A DNA stretch of 64,000 nt from DATGMP01 sp035293565 (GCA_035293565.1 DATGMP010000031.1:12529-76528); one strand, 5' to 3'; shown: positions 17,278 through 27,055, numbered from the stretch's first letter. Translations and numbers: made by a program. Notes: generated from the letters alone by a model not told the origin.

Positions 17278-18615
17278 TTAACGCCCGGCGATCATCATCC
17301 CGTCTATGCGGAGAGTGGGGGCATCCACGCCGTAGCGCCGGACGAGATCGTTGGCGGGCGTGAGGGCCTTGTACATATCCTTGAGATTGCTCGCGATCGT
17401 CATCTCGCTGACCGGATAGGCGAGCTTGCCCTTCTCGATCCAGTACCCAGCAGCGCCGCGGCTGTAGTCGCCGGTGACGCCATTGACTCCCATGCCCATC
17501 AGCTCGGTGACATAAAGGCCGCTCTCGATCTCGCCGATCAGCGCTTCGGGCGACTTTGGTCCCGGCATCAGCGCCAGATTGGAAGGCGAGGGGGCAGGCG
17601 GCCCGCCGGTGCCGCGCGACGCGTGCCCGGTCGTCTTCAAGCCGAGCTGCCGGGCGGAGCGCAGATCGAGCAGCCAGGTCGTGAGCCTGCCATTTTCCAC
17701 GATCGCGCGCTTGGCCGGCGCCACGCCTTCGCCGTCGAAGGGCCGCGAACGATGGCCGCGCACGAGATGGGGATCATCGACGATTTCGATTCCCGGACCG
17801 AAGATCTCTTCGCCGAGCTTGTCCCTGAGGAAAGAGGTGCCACGCGCAATGGAGGGGCCTGAGATGGCTCCCGACAGGCTGCCCAGCAGCCCGCTCGAAA
17901 CGCGCCAATCGAATACGACCGGCAGCGTCGCCGTTGCGCCCTTGCGCGGGTTCAGCCGTCGGACCGCCCGTTCGCCGGCCGACCGCCCGACCTCCGCCGC
18001 CGGTCGCAAATCCGCGGCGTGCCCGGCGCTGGTATAGTCGTAGTCGCGCTCCATGCCGGTACCCGTCCCCGCGAGCACGGCGGCGGAGAGGCTGAAATGC
18101 GTGACGCCATAGGCTCCTGCGAAGCCGTTGGAGGCGACGAGCGCGATGTCGCTCCGTCCCCAACTCGCCTCCGCGCCTTCGGAATTCGTGACGCCCGGCA
18201 CCGCGAGCGCCGCCTGTTCGGTCTCGGTCGCCAATGCGATCAGCTGGTCGACGCTGGGCTCGGCGGGATCGGCCAAGTCGAGATCGGGCCAGCTCTTGGC
18301 GATCTGGTCGGTGTCGGCGAGGCCGCAATAAGGGTCCTCCGGCACCGCCCGCGCCATGGTGACCGCCCGCTCGACCAGCGCTGCCAAGGCCTCGGGCGTG
18401 CGCTCGCTGGTCGAGACCATCGCCTGCCGCTTACCGATCAGGACCCGCAGGCCCAGATCGCGCGATTCCGACCGCTCCAGCCGCTCCGGCTGGTTCAGCC
18501 GCCGCGCGACGTTCACCGACTGGCTGTCATAGGCCAGCGCATCGGCCGCATCGGCGCCGGCCTTCAGCGCGCGGCCGATGCAGTCATCGAGAAGCGAGAG
18601 CAGATCGGCGGTCAT
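17278..18615 (-). CDS. pmbA: TldD/PmbA-family metallopeptidase subunit
   Basis: A 445-residue protein of the TldE/PmbA type. Evidence is the N-terminal layout (DLLSLLDDCIGRALKAGADAADAL), the ALVERAVTMARAVPEDPYCGL segment and the C-terminal MGVNGVTGDYSRGAAGYWIE block, in which TldE-type subunits carry no HExxxH zinc motif. TldD/TldE act together as a protease on unfolded peptides. No tldD is in the window. It lies between the methyltransferase gene (62 bp upstream) and the LpxH-like gene. Confidence 0.88.
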   Translation of the reverse strand: MTADLLSLLDDCIGRALKAGADAADALAYDSQSVNVARRLNQPERLERSESRDLGLRVLIGKRQAMVSTSERTPEALAALVERAVTMARAVPEDPYCGLADTDQIAKSWPDLDLADPAEPSVDQLIALATETEQAALAVPGVTNSEGAEASWGRSDIALVASNGFAGAYGVTHFSLSAAVLAGTGTGMERDYDYTSAGHAADLRPAAEVGRSAGERAVRRLNPRKGATATLPVVFDWRVSSGLLGSLSGAISGPSIARGTSFLRDKLGEEIFGPGIEIVDDPHLVRGHRSRPFDGEGVAPAKRAIVENGRLTTWLLDLRSARQLGLKTTGHASRGTGGPPAPSPSNLALMPGPKSPEALIGEIESGLYVTELMGMGVNGVTGDYSRGAAGYWIEKGKLAYPVSEMTIASNLKDMYKALTPANDLVRRYGVDAPTLRIDGMMIAGR

Positions 18616-18676
18616 GGAAGAACCTGGGGCTGGGGTATAGGCGGCGGTTTAGCAGAGCGGGCCGGGGCCTGACAAA

Positions 18677-19330
18677 CTACTCGGCCTCCAACCGAAACAC
18701 GCGCGTCACCATGGACGTTCGATTCTCCAGCTCCAGCGTGGTTCGTACTTCGTGGCTGGCGATCTCAACCAGGCCCGCCTTCGGCAGATAGGCGCGGCCG
18801 GGATCGGCAAGCAGCACCTCGGCCCCTGCGCGGGCCGCGGCGGAGAGCCAGGCGAAGACCCGTTCGGCCATCGGCCGCTCGTAGCAGAGGTCGCCCGCCA
18901 GGATCAGATCGTGGCGTGCTGCCGGCGCGGCCAGCAGGTCGGCTTCCAGCACCTCGACCGCTACATCGTTCGCGTCGGCATTGAGAGCGATCGCCGCGGC
19001 GGCGAACGGATCGATCTCGCTCGCCCGGACCCGCGCCGCACCCGCCCTGGCCGCCGCGATCGCGGCGATCCCGCAGCCGGCGGCGAAATCGAGCACTGTG
19101 CGGCCTTGCGCCAGTTCAGGGCGATCGAGCAGGGTACGGGCGATGGCTTGGCCGCCCGGCCAGGCAAAGGCCCAGAAGGGCGGAGGCAGACCGGTCTCGG
19201 CGAGGCTCGCTTCGGTCGCTTCCCAAAGCGGGGTGACTTCGCCCGCGAGATGCAGCCTGATCTCCGGCACCAGCGCCGTCGCGCAGGGCGCGGTCTGCGC
19301 CCGCACGAAATCGGTGTGAAGCCGGTTCAC
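18677..19330 (-). CDS. SAM-dependent protein lysine methyltransferase (ETF-beta type)
   Basis: A 217-residue class I methyltransferase. Motif PFWAFAWPGGQAIAR at 51–65 and the SAM loop DFAAGCGIAA at 81–90 are followed by SEIDPFAAAAI and LILAGDLCYE. This pattern matches the ETFBKMT/METTL20 group, which methylates lysines of electron-transfer flavoprotein beta. The GTG start overlaps the ubiA stop by 4 bp (GTGA), so it is translated after ubiA. A target other than ETF is possible. Confidence 0.75.
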   Translation of the reverse strand: MNRLHTDFVRAQTAPCATALVPEIRLHLAGEVTPLWEATEASLAETGLPPPFWAFAWPGGQAIARTLLDRPELAQGRTVLDFAAGCGIAAIAAARAGAARVRASEIDPFAAAAIALNADANDVAVEVLEADLLAAPAARHDLILAGDLCYERPMAERVFAWLSAAARAGAEVLLADPGRAYLPKAGLVEIASHEVRTTLELENRTSMVTRVFRLEAE

Positions 19331-20256
19331 GCGATCCCTGGTGCGAAGATCCGCCCGACCGTGATGGCCAGCAGTACCAGCAGGCCGGTCCATCGGCTCG
19401 CCTGAAAGCGCCTGAGGCAGTCGCGCGGATCAGCTGGGTCCCAGAAGGCGAGCAGCCAGACGAGGTGCAGCGCCACCGGGATCAGCATAATCTCATAGGC
19501 AACGCCCAGCCCCGCGCCTTGGCCGGCCAGCAGCAGAAGCGCCAGCATCAGCAGAGCGAAAAGGAAGAGCCAGGGCTTGCTGAATCGGCCGAGGCGCCGC
19601 GCGGTTGATTTGATCCCGGCGGTCGCATCGTCGCGCGCGTCCTGATGCGCATAGATCGTGTCGTAGACGAGCGTCCAGAAGAAGCCGCCCGCATAGAGCG
19701 CAATCGAAGGCCAACCGATCCGCCCGGTCGCGGCCGCCCAACCCATGAGGGCGCCCCAATTGAAGGTCAGTCCGAGGAATGCCTGCGGCCACCAGGTGAT
19801 CCGCTTCATCAGGGGATAGGAGCCCACCAACGCCAGCGACAGCACCCCGAGCGCGATCGAAAGCCGGTTCAGCTGAATCAGGATCATCAAGCCGATGGCG
19901 AGCTGGATCGCCAGAAAGAGGATGGCGCCGAACAAGCCGATTTCACCGGAGGGCAACGGCCGGTTTCGCGTGCGCTCCACCTGCGCGTCGAGGTGGCGGT
20001 CCAGTATGTCGTTAACCGTGCAGCCCGCGCCGCGCATGACGACCGCGCCGATGCCGAACAGCACGGCCAGGCCGAGCCCCTGCGCGGTGCCGGTGCTGCC
20101 GAGCGCGATCGCCCACCAGCAGGGCAGCAGCAACAGCCAGATGCCGGTCGGCCGGTCGAACCGGGCGAGTCTGAGATAGGGCCGCGTCCATCGCGGCATG
20201 CGCCGGTCGACCCATCCGTCCTGTGGGATATCAGTAAAGGGTGCCATGTCGCTCAT
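19327..20256 (-). CDS. ubiA: 4-hydroxybenzoate polyprenyltransferase
   Basis: A 309-residue integral-membrane prenyltransferase in ubiquinone synthesis. The first Asp-rich motif NDILDRHLD lies at 82–90 with RTRNRPLPSG after it; the second, DTIYAHQDARDD, lies at 199–210. The N-terminal RFDRPTGIWLLLLPCWW is typical. I start it at ATG 20256 (MSDMAPF); the open frame extends about 105 codons further with no similarity. It shares a divergent 136-bp region with the histidine kinase gene. Confidence 0.93.
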   Translation of the reverse strand: MSDMAPFTDIPQDGWVDRRMPRWTRPYLRLARFDRPTGIWLLLLPCWWAIALGSTGTAQGLGLAVLFGIGAVVMRGAGCTVNDILDRHLDAQVERTRNRPLPSGEIGLFGAILFLAIQLAIGLMILIQLNRLSIALGVLSLALVGSYPLMKRITWWPQAFLGLTFNWGALMGWAAATGRIGWPSIALYAGGFFWTLVYDTIYAHQDARDDATAGIKSTARRLGRFSKPWLFLFALLMLALLLLAGQGAGLGVAYEIMLIPVALHLVWLLAFWDPADPRDCLRRFQASRWTGLLVLLAITVGRIFAPGIA

Positions 20257-20392
20257 GGCGCGATCATAAGGCGCGGCGCGGATATGCGAAGCGCAATCCG
20301 CCGCCCGCAATTCTGTGATATGGTTGTAAATCGAGTATCGGTGACCTGCGGCGCGCGCAACGCTGGGCCGTTCGTCGAGAGACCTGGATGGG

Positions 20393-22228
20393 ATGGCATA
20401 CGATCTGGCTGCGATGCGCGGGGCCGCGGAGCCCTTGTCACCGGCTCCGGCCGAGGCCCTGCCGGCCTGGGACGAGCTTATCGGCGCCGAGCGTATCAGG
20501 GTGGTCTTTCGGCTGATGCCGATCACTCTGACCGTCACGATGATAAATGTCGTGCTGACACTGGTGGTCATGAGCCCGGCCGCAAATCCCGTGGTCTTGT
20601 GGTGGTGGGCGGCCTTGGTCGCCTTCGTCAGCGCCGTTCGACTGGGCTTCTGGCGAGCCTATCGGCGGGATGGCACTGGAACGCGATTCTGGATGCGTGT
20701 CTCGACGCTGGGCGCGCTCGTCGCGGGGGTGCTGTGGGGCATCGGCACGGCGCTGATCTATCCGGGCTGGATGCTGCACCAGCTGTTCCTCGCCTTCGTG
20801 ATCGGCGGCATGTGCGCGGGCGCGGTTACGGTGAGCTCGGCGCATTTCGCGAGCCTCGCCGCCTTCGTGCTGCCGGCCACGCTCCCGCTCGCGGCGCGCT
20901 TCATCGCCGAAGGCGACAGGCTGCATGTGGCGATGGGCGCAATGGCGCTGATCTTCGCGGCAGCGATGCTCGTGATCGGTCATTTGTTCGGCGCCCATTT
21001 TACCGAAACCTTCCGCCTGCAATTCGCGCTCGCCGATCGCGGCCGCGCGCTCGACCGCACCAACGAGACCTTGCGCGAGGAGATCGCGCGCCACAAGGCG
21101 ACCGAGGCGAGCCTTCGACAGGCGCAGAAGCTCGAGGCGCTGGGTCGGTTGACGGGCGGCATCGCGCACGACTTCAATAACGTGCTGACCGGCGTAGTGG
21201 GGTTCGTCGGAATCGCGCTCCGGCGGATCGACAAGGATTCGCATCTGCGGCCACTGCTCGAAAATGCGCTCCGCGCCGCTGATCGCGGCACGACGCTGAC
21301 TCAGCGCCTGCTGGCCTTTGCGCGCAAGCAGACGCTCAATCCGAGGCCCATCGATCTGGCCGTGCTGGTCCAGGACATGCGCTCGCTCATCGAGCAGGCC
21401 GTGGGCGCGGCATGCCGCATCGAATGCGAATTCGCGCCCGGCCCGGTGGTGGCGCTCGTCGACTCCGGGCAGCTCGAGCTCGCGATCCTGAATCTCGCGA
21501 TCAATGCGCGCGACGCGATGCCGGAGGGCGGCACGCTGACGATCGACGTTTCGCCCTGCCTAGCGGACGGAATCACCCCGCCCGGACTTGCGAAGGGCGA
21601 CTACGCGGTCGTTACCGTGACCGACACCGGGATCGGCATGGATGAGGAGACTCTCGCCAATGCCTTCGAACCTTTCTTCACCACGAAGCCAGCCGGCGCC
21701 GGGTCCGGCCTCGGCCTATCGATGGTGCAGGGTTTCGCCGCGCAGTCCGGCGGCACGATCGAGCTCTCGAGCCGTAAGGGCAAGGGCACTCGCGCCGCGA
21801 TCTGGCTGCCGCGCGCGATCGGCGAGGCGATCCGCGATGCCCGCGCGACGCCGCACGCTTTGTCGGCCGCTCCGGCTCGAATCCTCGTTTGCGACGACGA
21901 CCCTGATGCGCGCGCCGCGGTGGCCGAGATGCTGCGCGGCGAGGGACATGCGGTGATCGAAGCCGCGAGTGCCGCCCAAGCGCTGCAGACGATTTCGGCC
22001 GGTGAAGCCATCGACATTCTCATCACCGACTACGCCATGCCGATCATGAGCGGCGCCGACCTCGCCGCCGAAGCCGTGCGCCTGCGACCGGGGTTGAAGA
22101 CTTTGCTGGTCAGCGGCCATCCCGCTGCCCTCCGCGATGACTCGCTGCGCGGCACCGTTCTCCCCAAGCCTTTCAGCCCGACCGCGCTTGCCGAGCGGAT
22201 TGCACGGCTGAAAGGAAACGGCGGATAG
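20393..22228 (+). CDS. Hybrid sensor histidine kinase / response regulator
   Basis: A 611-residue membrane sensor. Six hydrophobic helices span about 42–200 with little periplasmic sequence, so it probably senses within the membrane. A short coiled linker (218–246) leads to the HisKA domain with phospho-His259 (GGIAHDFNN), N-box Asn371, DTGIGM at 411–416 and GSGLGLSM. A receiver domain (about 496–610) ends the protein, with acidic DDD at 501–503, phosphoacceptor Asp546 and the conserved Lys in LPKPF. The DFNN variant is typical of kinases with fused receivers. No separate response regulator with a DNA-binding output is nearby. Confidence 0.88.
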   Translation: MAYDLAAMRGAAEPLSPAPAEALPAWDELIGAERIRVVFRLMPITLTVTMINVVLTLVVMSPAANPVVLWWWAALVAFVSAVRLGFWRAYRRDGTGTRFWMRVSTLGALVAGVLWGIGTALIYPGWMLHQLFLAFVIGGMCAGAVTVSSAHFASLAAFVLPATLPLAARFIAEGDRLHVAMGAMALIFAAAMLVIGHLFGAHFTETFRLQFALADRGRALDRTNETLREEIARHKATEASLRQAQKLEALGRLTGGIAHDFNNVLTGVVGFVGIALRRIDKDSHLRPLLENALRAADRGTTLTQRLLAFARKQTLNPRPIDLAVLVQDMRSLIEQAVGAACRIECEFAPGPVVALVDSGQLELAILNLAINARDAMPEGGTLTIDVSPCLADGITPPGLAKGDYAVVTVTDTGIGMDEETLANAFEPFFTTKPAGAGSGLGLSMVQGFAAQSGGTIELSSRKGKGTRAAIWLPRAIGEAIRDARATPHALSAAPARILVCDDDPDARAAVAEMLRGEGHAVIEAASAAQALQTISAGEAIDILITDYAMPIMSGADLAAEAVRLRPGLKTLLVSGHPAALRDDSLRGTVLPKPFSPTALAERIARLKGNGG

Positions 22229-22302
22229 AGCGCCCTCCACGACAGCGAAGCCGATATCTCGAGCATCTTTGCCGCTTCACCGACTCTGTCTACGCTCGCT
22301 TC

Positions 22303-23004
22303 ATGTGTGGACGCGTGCATCTGTCGAGCGATTATTCCGAAATCGAGATTGCGCTCAATCTCGACGATCGGGCCGGCGTGCCGAACCTCCAGCCCGGCTG
22401 GAACGTGGCGCCGAGCGACGACGTGCTGGTCGTGAGATTCGACCGGGCGGCCGGCCGGCGCATCTCGGAAAAGATGAAATGGGGCCTCATCCCGGCCTGG
22501 TCGAAAGAGGCCAAGATGATGGGCGCTACCTTCAACGCGAAGGCCGAGGCGATCGACAGGACCTCCACCTTCCGCGATGCGTGGCGGGCGGGGCGGCGCT
22601 GCCTCGTCGTCGCCAACGGCTTCTACGAGTGGCGCAAGCGCGACAAGCAGCCCTTCGCCATCGCGCGCGCCAAGCAGACCTTCACGGTGATGGCCGGCCT
22701 GTGGGAGGAATGGCGCGCGCGGGACGGGAGCGAGGTGATCCGCTCCTGCACGATCATCACCACCGATGCGAACGACCTGATCGGCACGGTGCACGATCGC
22801 ATGCCCGTCATCCTCGCCGAGCAGGATTGGCCCGCATGGCTAGGCGAGGCGCGGTCCACCGAGGCCGCGCTCAAGGCGCTGCTCAAACCGTACCCGGCGG
22901 CAGGGATGGAGCTGTGGCCGGTCGGTCATGCTGTCGGCAACTGGCGCAACAACGGCCCCGAGCTGCTCACGCCCACCGGAATCGATGACGGCCTGCTCGT
23001 GTAG
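22303..23004 (+). CDS. yedK: SOS response-associated peptidase, abasic-site crosslinking protein (HMCES/YedK)
   Basis: A 233-residue SRAP protein. Cys2, exposed as the N-terminus after Met removal, forms the thiazolidine crosslink to abasic sites in single-stranded DNA. Asn78 (FNAKAE), Glu109 (GFYEW) and His164 (HDRMPVIL) match the active-site residues of YedK. The family shields abasic sites at replication forks. I see no LexA-like GTTC-N7-GTTC box upstream, so SOS control is not shown here. Confidence 0.92.
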   Translation: MCGRVHLSSDYSEIEIALNLDDRAGVPNLQPGWNVAPSDDVLVVRFDRAAGRRISEKMKWGLIPAWSKEAKMMGATFNAKAEAIDRTSTFRDAWRAGRRCLVVANGFYEWRKRDKQPFAIARAKQTFTVMAGLWEEWRARDGSEVIRSCTIITTDANDLIGTVHDRMPVILAEQDWPAWLGEARSTEAALKALLKPYPAAGMELWPVGHAVGNWRNNGPELLTPTGIDDGLLV

Positions 23005-23182
23005 CGCCGCAAGACTATCCGCAGATGACGTAATTGCGCCCGGATCAAATGCGATCGTCGTCATTGTCGTTCCCGTACGCCCGAACAGACGCGGCCTTAA
23101 TCGTCGCGGCGCGGCTTTGATCTGTGCTAACCTGTGAAATCTGTGGATTGAACTCGGCCCAGCCGAGAGCGTTTGGTGCCCG

Positions 23183-24091
23183 ATGGCTTCAGCCGCCGCC
23201 TTTCGACTGCGCATGTCGGCCGGTCTCGGCCTTGTCGGGGCACTTGTCCTGATGGCTGCGGGCGCGCCCCGGGCGTTGGCGGAGCAGGCGCAGTCGCATC
23301 AAAGGGCGCAGGCGATCGGGGCGGTCGACCATGGTTGCCTTGCCGGCGGCGAGGCGCTGCCGCTCTCTGGTCCCGGCTATGAGGTCGCGCGGCCTGAGCG
23401 CAACCGCTATTTCGGCCATCCGGACATGATCGATTTTCTTCAAGGCCTGGCCCGGCGGGCGCAGGCTGCGGGCTTGCCGCTGCTCTATGTCGGGGACATG
23501 GCGCTGCCGCGGGGCGGGCCCATGCCGGATTCGGCGCATCACAGCCACCAGACCGGGCTCGACGCCGATCTCTGGTTCACCTTTGGGCCGCATTATTCCC
23601 CGACGGCGGCTCACCAAGCCGCGCCCGACCCGCGCCCTATGGTCGAGGCCGGCCATGCGCAGATCGACCCGACGCGCTTCGGACGGGATCAGATGACGCT
23701 GCTCCGCTTCGCGCTCTCCGACCCGCGAGTCGATCGGATCTATGTCGACCCGGCGATCAAGCTCGCGCTATGCCGTGGCAAGGCCGACGCCAATTATTTC
23801 GGCACCGATTGGCTGCGACGGCTGCTGCCCTGGCCCAAGCATGACGATCATTTCCATGTGCGCCTTCACTGCCCCAAAGACTCGCCGAATTGCGAGCCGC
23901 AGGCCGACGTGCCCGACGGCGACGGCTGCGATGCGTTGGCCAGAGGGGTGTTGCCCGCCGCTCCGCCGCGTCCGCCTTCGCCGGCCGCCGATGCCGCGGC
24001 TTGCGCGCGCGTGTTCGCGCAGGGATCGGCGCGGCCGATTGAGGCTCGTCTGCGGCGGACCCATATGAAATTGGGGGAAGGTCGCCAATGA
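23183..24091 (+). CDS. mepA: Penicillin-insensitive murein endopeptidase
   Basis: A 302-residue periplasmic LAS-type zinc peptidase that cuts D-Ala–mDAP crosslinks in peptidoglycan. A signal peptide covers about 11–33. Zinc and substrate motifs are SHQTGLDADLW (H122, D129) and HDDHFHVRLHCP further on. Several cysteines in the C-terminal third (CPKDSPNC, DGDGCDAL) suggest disulfides. Its stop overlaps the GST start by 4 bp. Confidence 0.9.
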   Translation: MASAAAFRLRMSAGLGLVGALVLMAAGAPRALAEQAQSHQRAQAIGAVDHGCLAGGEALPLSGPGYEVARPERNRYFGHPDMIDFLQGLARRAQAAGLPLLYVGDMALPRGGPMPDSAHHSHQTGLDADLWFTFGPHYSPTAAHQAAPDPRPMVEAGHAQIDPTRFGRDQMTLLRFALSDPRVDRIYVDPAIKLALCRGKADANYFGTDWLRRLLPWPKHDDHFHVRLHCPKDSPNCEPQADVPDGDGCDALARGVLPAAPPRPPSPAADAAACARVFAQGSARPIEARLRRTHMKLGEGRQ

Positions 24092-24714
24092 TGACGCTTT
24101 ACGAATTTGCGCCGACGCGCTCGATCCGAGCGCGCTGGATGTTGCAGGAGCTCGAGGTTCCGTTCGAAGCGGTGACGGTCAACCTGCTCGCCGGCGAAAA
24201 CCACGCGAAATGGTTTTTGGATCTCAATCCCGCCGGCAAGGTGCCGGCGTTGGTGGATGGCGATGTCATCCTGACCGAGTCGGTCGCAATCGTGCTCTAT
24301 CTCGCCGAGAAATATCCCGAGCGGGGGTTTGCCCCGGCCGATCCGGCGGAGCGGGCGCAGATGTACCGATGGTTGATGTTCGCCGCTACCGAACTCGAGC
24401 AGCCGCTCTGGCGGATTGCCAAGCACACCGCGCTTTATCCGGCGGCGAAACGCCTGCCGGCCGAGGTCCCGTTGGCGCGCGCCGACTTTGCGCAGATGGC
24501 GCGAGTGGCCGAAGACCATATGGAAAGCCGGGAATTCGTCGTCGGCGACCGGGTCTCGGCGGCGGACTTCGTGCTCGCCTATACGCTCGATTGGGCCAAC
24601 GAGATCGGATTGCTCGACGATTGCCCGCGCCTCGGGGACTATCTCGAACGCATGTATCAGCGGCCGCGGGCGCCCATGCGAATCGCGTCGGCGTTGGACG
24701 GCATCCGCGCCTGA
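24088..24714 (+). CDS. Glutathione S-transferase family protein
   Basis: A 208-residue cytosolic GST. The thioredoxin-like half begins MMTLYEFAPTRSIRARW and holds the cis-proline NPAGKVPAL and the glutathione-binding LTESVAIVLYLAEKYP. The helical half has the usual DFVLAYTLDWANEIGLL segment. The catalytic residue is probably a Ser/Thr near the N-terminus. It is translationally coupled to mepA (ATGA), an odd partner, since one product is periplasmic and the other cytosolic. gshA lies 1 kb downstream. Confidence 0.87.
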   Translation: MMTLYEFAPTRSIRARWMLQELEVPFEAVTVNLLAGENHAKWFLDLNPAGKVPALVDGDVILTESVAIVLYLAEKYPERGFAPADPAERAQMYRWLMFAATELEQPLWRIAKHTALYPAAKRLPAEVPLARADFAQMARVAEDHMESREFVVGDRVSAADFVLAYTLDWANEIGLLDDCPRLGDYLERMYQRPRAPMRIASALDGIRA

Positions 24715-24869
24715 GCTCCGCTTGCGGGGCATGCGTCGCTCCGGCCATATAGCGCGATGGTCGATGTAGCGCTCTTTTTCGACGAAGCCTTTCAGCACGC
24801 GATCGCGCTGCGCTGGGCGCCAGGTCCCCCCGAGGCGCGGGATGGGCGCCGGTCTTGTGACATCGCGCC

Positions 24870-25634
24870 ATGATCCCCCGCCTTTATGTACAGGGGGCAC
24901 TCGGGTCAGGCCTGTCCGTCGCCCTCGATGGCGGCCGGACGCATTACCTGAAAAACGTGCTGCGGCGTGGGCTCAACGATGAAGTCGGGCTATTCAACGG
25001 ACGCGACGGCGAATGGCTGGGACGAATCGCCGAACTCGGCAAGAAGGGAGCGGTCGTCGCCCTCGACCGGCAGCGGCGGCCGCAGGCGCCGGGGCCCGAC
25101 CTCTGGCTCGCCTTTGCACCGATCAAGCGAGCGCGCATCGACATGCTGGTCGAGAAGGCCACCGAGCTCGGTTGCTCGGCGCTCCTGCCGGTGATGACGC
25201 GCCGGGCGGAGGCGCGGCGGGTCAACACTGAGCGGCTCGCGGCCATCGCCGTCGAGGCGGCTGAGCAGACGGAGCGGCTGGACGTGCCCGAGATCCGCGC
25301 GCCGGCCGCCTTCGAGAGGCTCATCGCTTCGTGGCCGACCGGCCGAACCCTGCTCGTTTGCGCGGAGGCCGGCGCGGCCATTCCGATTGCCGAGGCGGCG
25401 CGCGCAGGAATCGGCCGGCCGGCGGGTTTTCTCATCGGACCGGAGGGGGGCTTCGACCCGGCCGAGCTTGACCGGGTGCGCAAACTTCCCTTTGCTGTGG
25501 CCGTGGGCTTGGGCCCGAGGCTGCTGAGGGCCGAGACGGCCGCGATCGCTGCGCTCGCCTGCTGGCAGGCGCTGGCCGGCGATTCAGCCCAGGCGGAGTC
25601 GAGGCCGCCTTTTCGAAACGAATTCGAGGCCTAG
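24870..25634 (+). CDS. rsmE: 16S rRNA (uracil1498-N3)-methyltransferase
   Basis: A 254-residue SPOUT methyltransferase acting on the small ribosomal subunit. It has the N-terminal PUA-like domain and then EKATELGCSALLP, LIGPEGGFDPAEL and the trefoil-knot segment LGPRLLRAETAAIAALACWQ. All are diagnostic of RsmE. gshA follows 55 bp later, an order often seen in alphaproteobacteria. Confidence 0.92.
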   Translation: MIPRLYVQGALGSGLSVALDGGRTHYLKNVLRRGLNDEVGLFNGRDGEWLGRIAELGKKGAVVALDRQRRPQAPGPDLWLAFAPIKRARIDMLVEKATELGCSALLPVMTRRAEARRVNTERLAAIAVEAAEQTERLDVPEIRAPAAFERLIASWPTGRTLLVCAEAGAAIPIAEAARAGIGRPAGFLIGPEGGFDPAELDRVRKLPFAVAVGLGPRLLRAETAAIAALACWQALAGDSAQAESRPPFRNEFEA

Positions 25635-25689
25635 ATTTAGGGGCTCCGGCCCGTGATCGGGCTTTAAGCAAGCCAGCCGAGGCGAGTGG

Positions 25690-27054
25690 ATGTCGGTACC
25701 TTCCCATGCGGGCGGCGAGATCGTCACCGAGAAGCGTCAGCTCGTCGCCTTCCTGGAGGCGGGGTGCAAGCCCGCTGTCCAATGGCGGGTCGGCACCGAG
25801 CATGAGAAATTTCCGTTCCGGCGCGAGAGTCACGGATCCATCCCCTATGAAGGGCGGGATGGAATCCGCGCGCTGCTAGACGGTTTGAAACGGTTCGGCT
25901 GGGTCGGCGTGCATGAGGGCGACAAGCTGATCGGCCTTTCCCAAGGCGGCAGCAACATCTCGCTGGAGCCGGGCGGCCAGTTCGAGCTTTCGGGCGCTCC
26001 CCGGGAGACGCTCCATGAGACCCACTTCGAAACCGTCGAGCATCTCAGGCAAGTTCGCGAGATCGGCAGTCCGCTGGGCATAGGGATGCTGGGTTTGGGC
26101 TTTCACCCGACGCTTCGACGCGAGGACGCCCATTGGATGCCCAAGGGGCGCTACGCGATCATGCGGCCTTATATGGCCAAGCGCGGGCAACTCGGCCACG
26201 ACATGATGCTCCGCACCTGCACCATCCAGGCCAATCTGGATTTCGGCTCCGAAGCCGACATGGTGAAGAAATTCCGGGTGTCGTTGGCGCTTCAGCCGAT
26301 CGCGACGGCGCTCTTCGCCAACTCGCCTTTCACCGAAGGCAAGCCCAACGGCTTTCTCTCCAGCCGGGCGCATGTCTGGACCGACACCGATCCCGACCGC
26401 ACGGGGGACCTGCCCTTCGTGTTCGAGGAAGGCTTCGGCTTCGAGCGCTATGTCGACTACGCGCTCGATGTGCCGATGTATTTCGTGATGCGCGAGGGGC
26501 GCTACATCGACGTGTCGGGGCAGTCCTTCCGCGCCTTCGCGGAGGGCCGGCTGCCCGGATTGCCCGGCGAGCTGCCGACCATGTCCGATTGGGCGGATCA
26601 CCTGACGACGATTTTTCCGGAGGTCAGACTCAAGCGGTTCTTGGAGATGCGTGGCGCCGATGGCGGTCCGGCCGCGCATATCACCGCCCTACCGGCGCTT
26701 TGGGCCGGCATCTTCTATGATGGCGCGGCGCTCGATGCCGCCTGGGACCTCGTGCGCAGCTGGAGCCGGGAGGATCGCGCCGAGCTTAAGGCCCAGGTGG
26801 CCGCAAAGGGACTCCGCGCGACTGTCCGCGGCCGCAACGCGCGCGATGTGGCGCGCGACATGCTGGCCATGGCGCGCGCCGGTCTCAAGGCCCGCGCCCG
26901 GAAGGATCTGCACGGTGCGGATGAAACCCGCTTTCTCGATCCGCTCGACCACATTGTCGAGACCGGCCGCACCCGCGCCGAGCAGTTGCTGGCGCTTTAC
27001 GACCGCGCCTGGGGCCGTTCGGTCGAACCCGCCTTCGAGGAATGCGCCTACTGA
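25690..27054 (+). CDS. gshA: Glutamate–cysteine ligase, plant/alphaproteobacterial type
   Basis: A 454-residue enzyme for the first step of glutathione synthesis (gamma-glutamylcysteine formation). It matches the GCS2-type family: QWRVGTEHEKFPFR near the N-terminus, ISLEPGGQFELSGAP, THFETVEHL, GFHPTLRREDAHWMPKGRY and DVPMYFVMREGRYIDVSGQ. This form is distinct from E. coli GshA. The P450 gene starts 1 bp after its stop. Confidence 0.93.
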   Translation: MSVPSHAGGEIVTEKRQLVAFLEAGCKPAVQWRVGTEHEKFPFRRESHGSIPYEGRDGIRALLDGLKRFGWVGVHEGDKLIGLSQGGSNISLEPGGQFELSGAPRETLHETHFETVEHLRQVREIGSPLGIGMLGLGFHPTLRREDAHWMPKGRYAIMRPYMAKRGQLGHDMMLRTCTIQANLDFGSEADMVKKFRVSLALQPIATALFANSPFTEGKPNGFLSSRAHVWTDTDPDRTGDLPFVFEEGFGFERYVDYALDVPMYFVMREGRYIDVSGQSFRAFAEGRLPGLPGELPTMSDWADHLTTIFPEVRLKRFLEMRGADGGPAAHITALPALWAGIFYDGAALDAAWDLVRSWSREDRAELKAQVAAKGLRATVRGRNARDVARDMLAMARAGLKARARKDLHGADETRFLDPLDHIVETGRTRAEQLLALYDRAWGRSVEPAFEECAY

Positions 27055-27055
27055 C

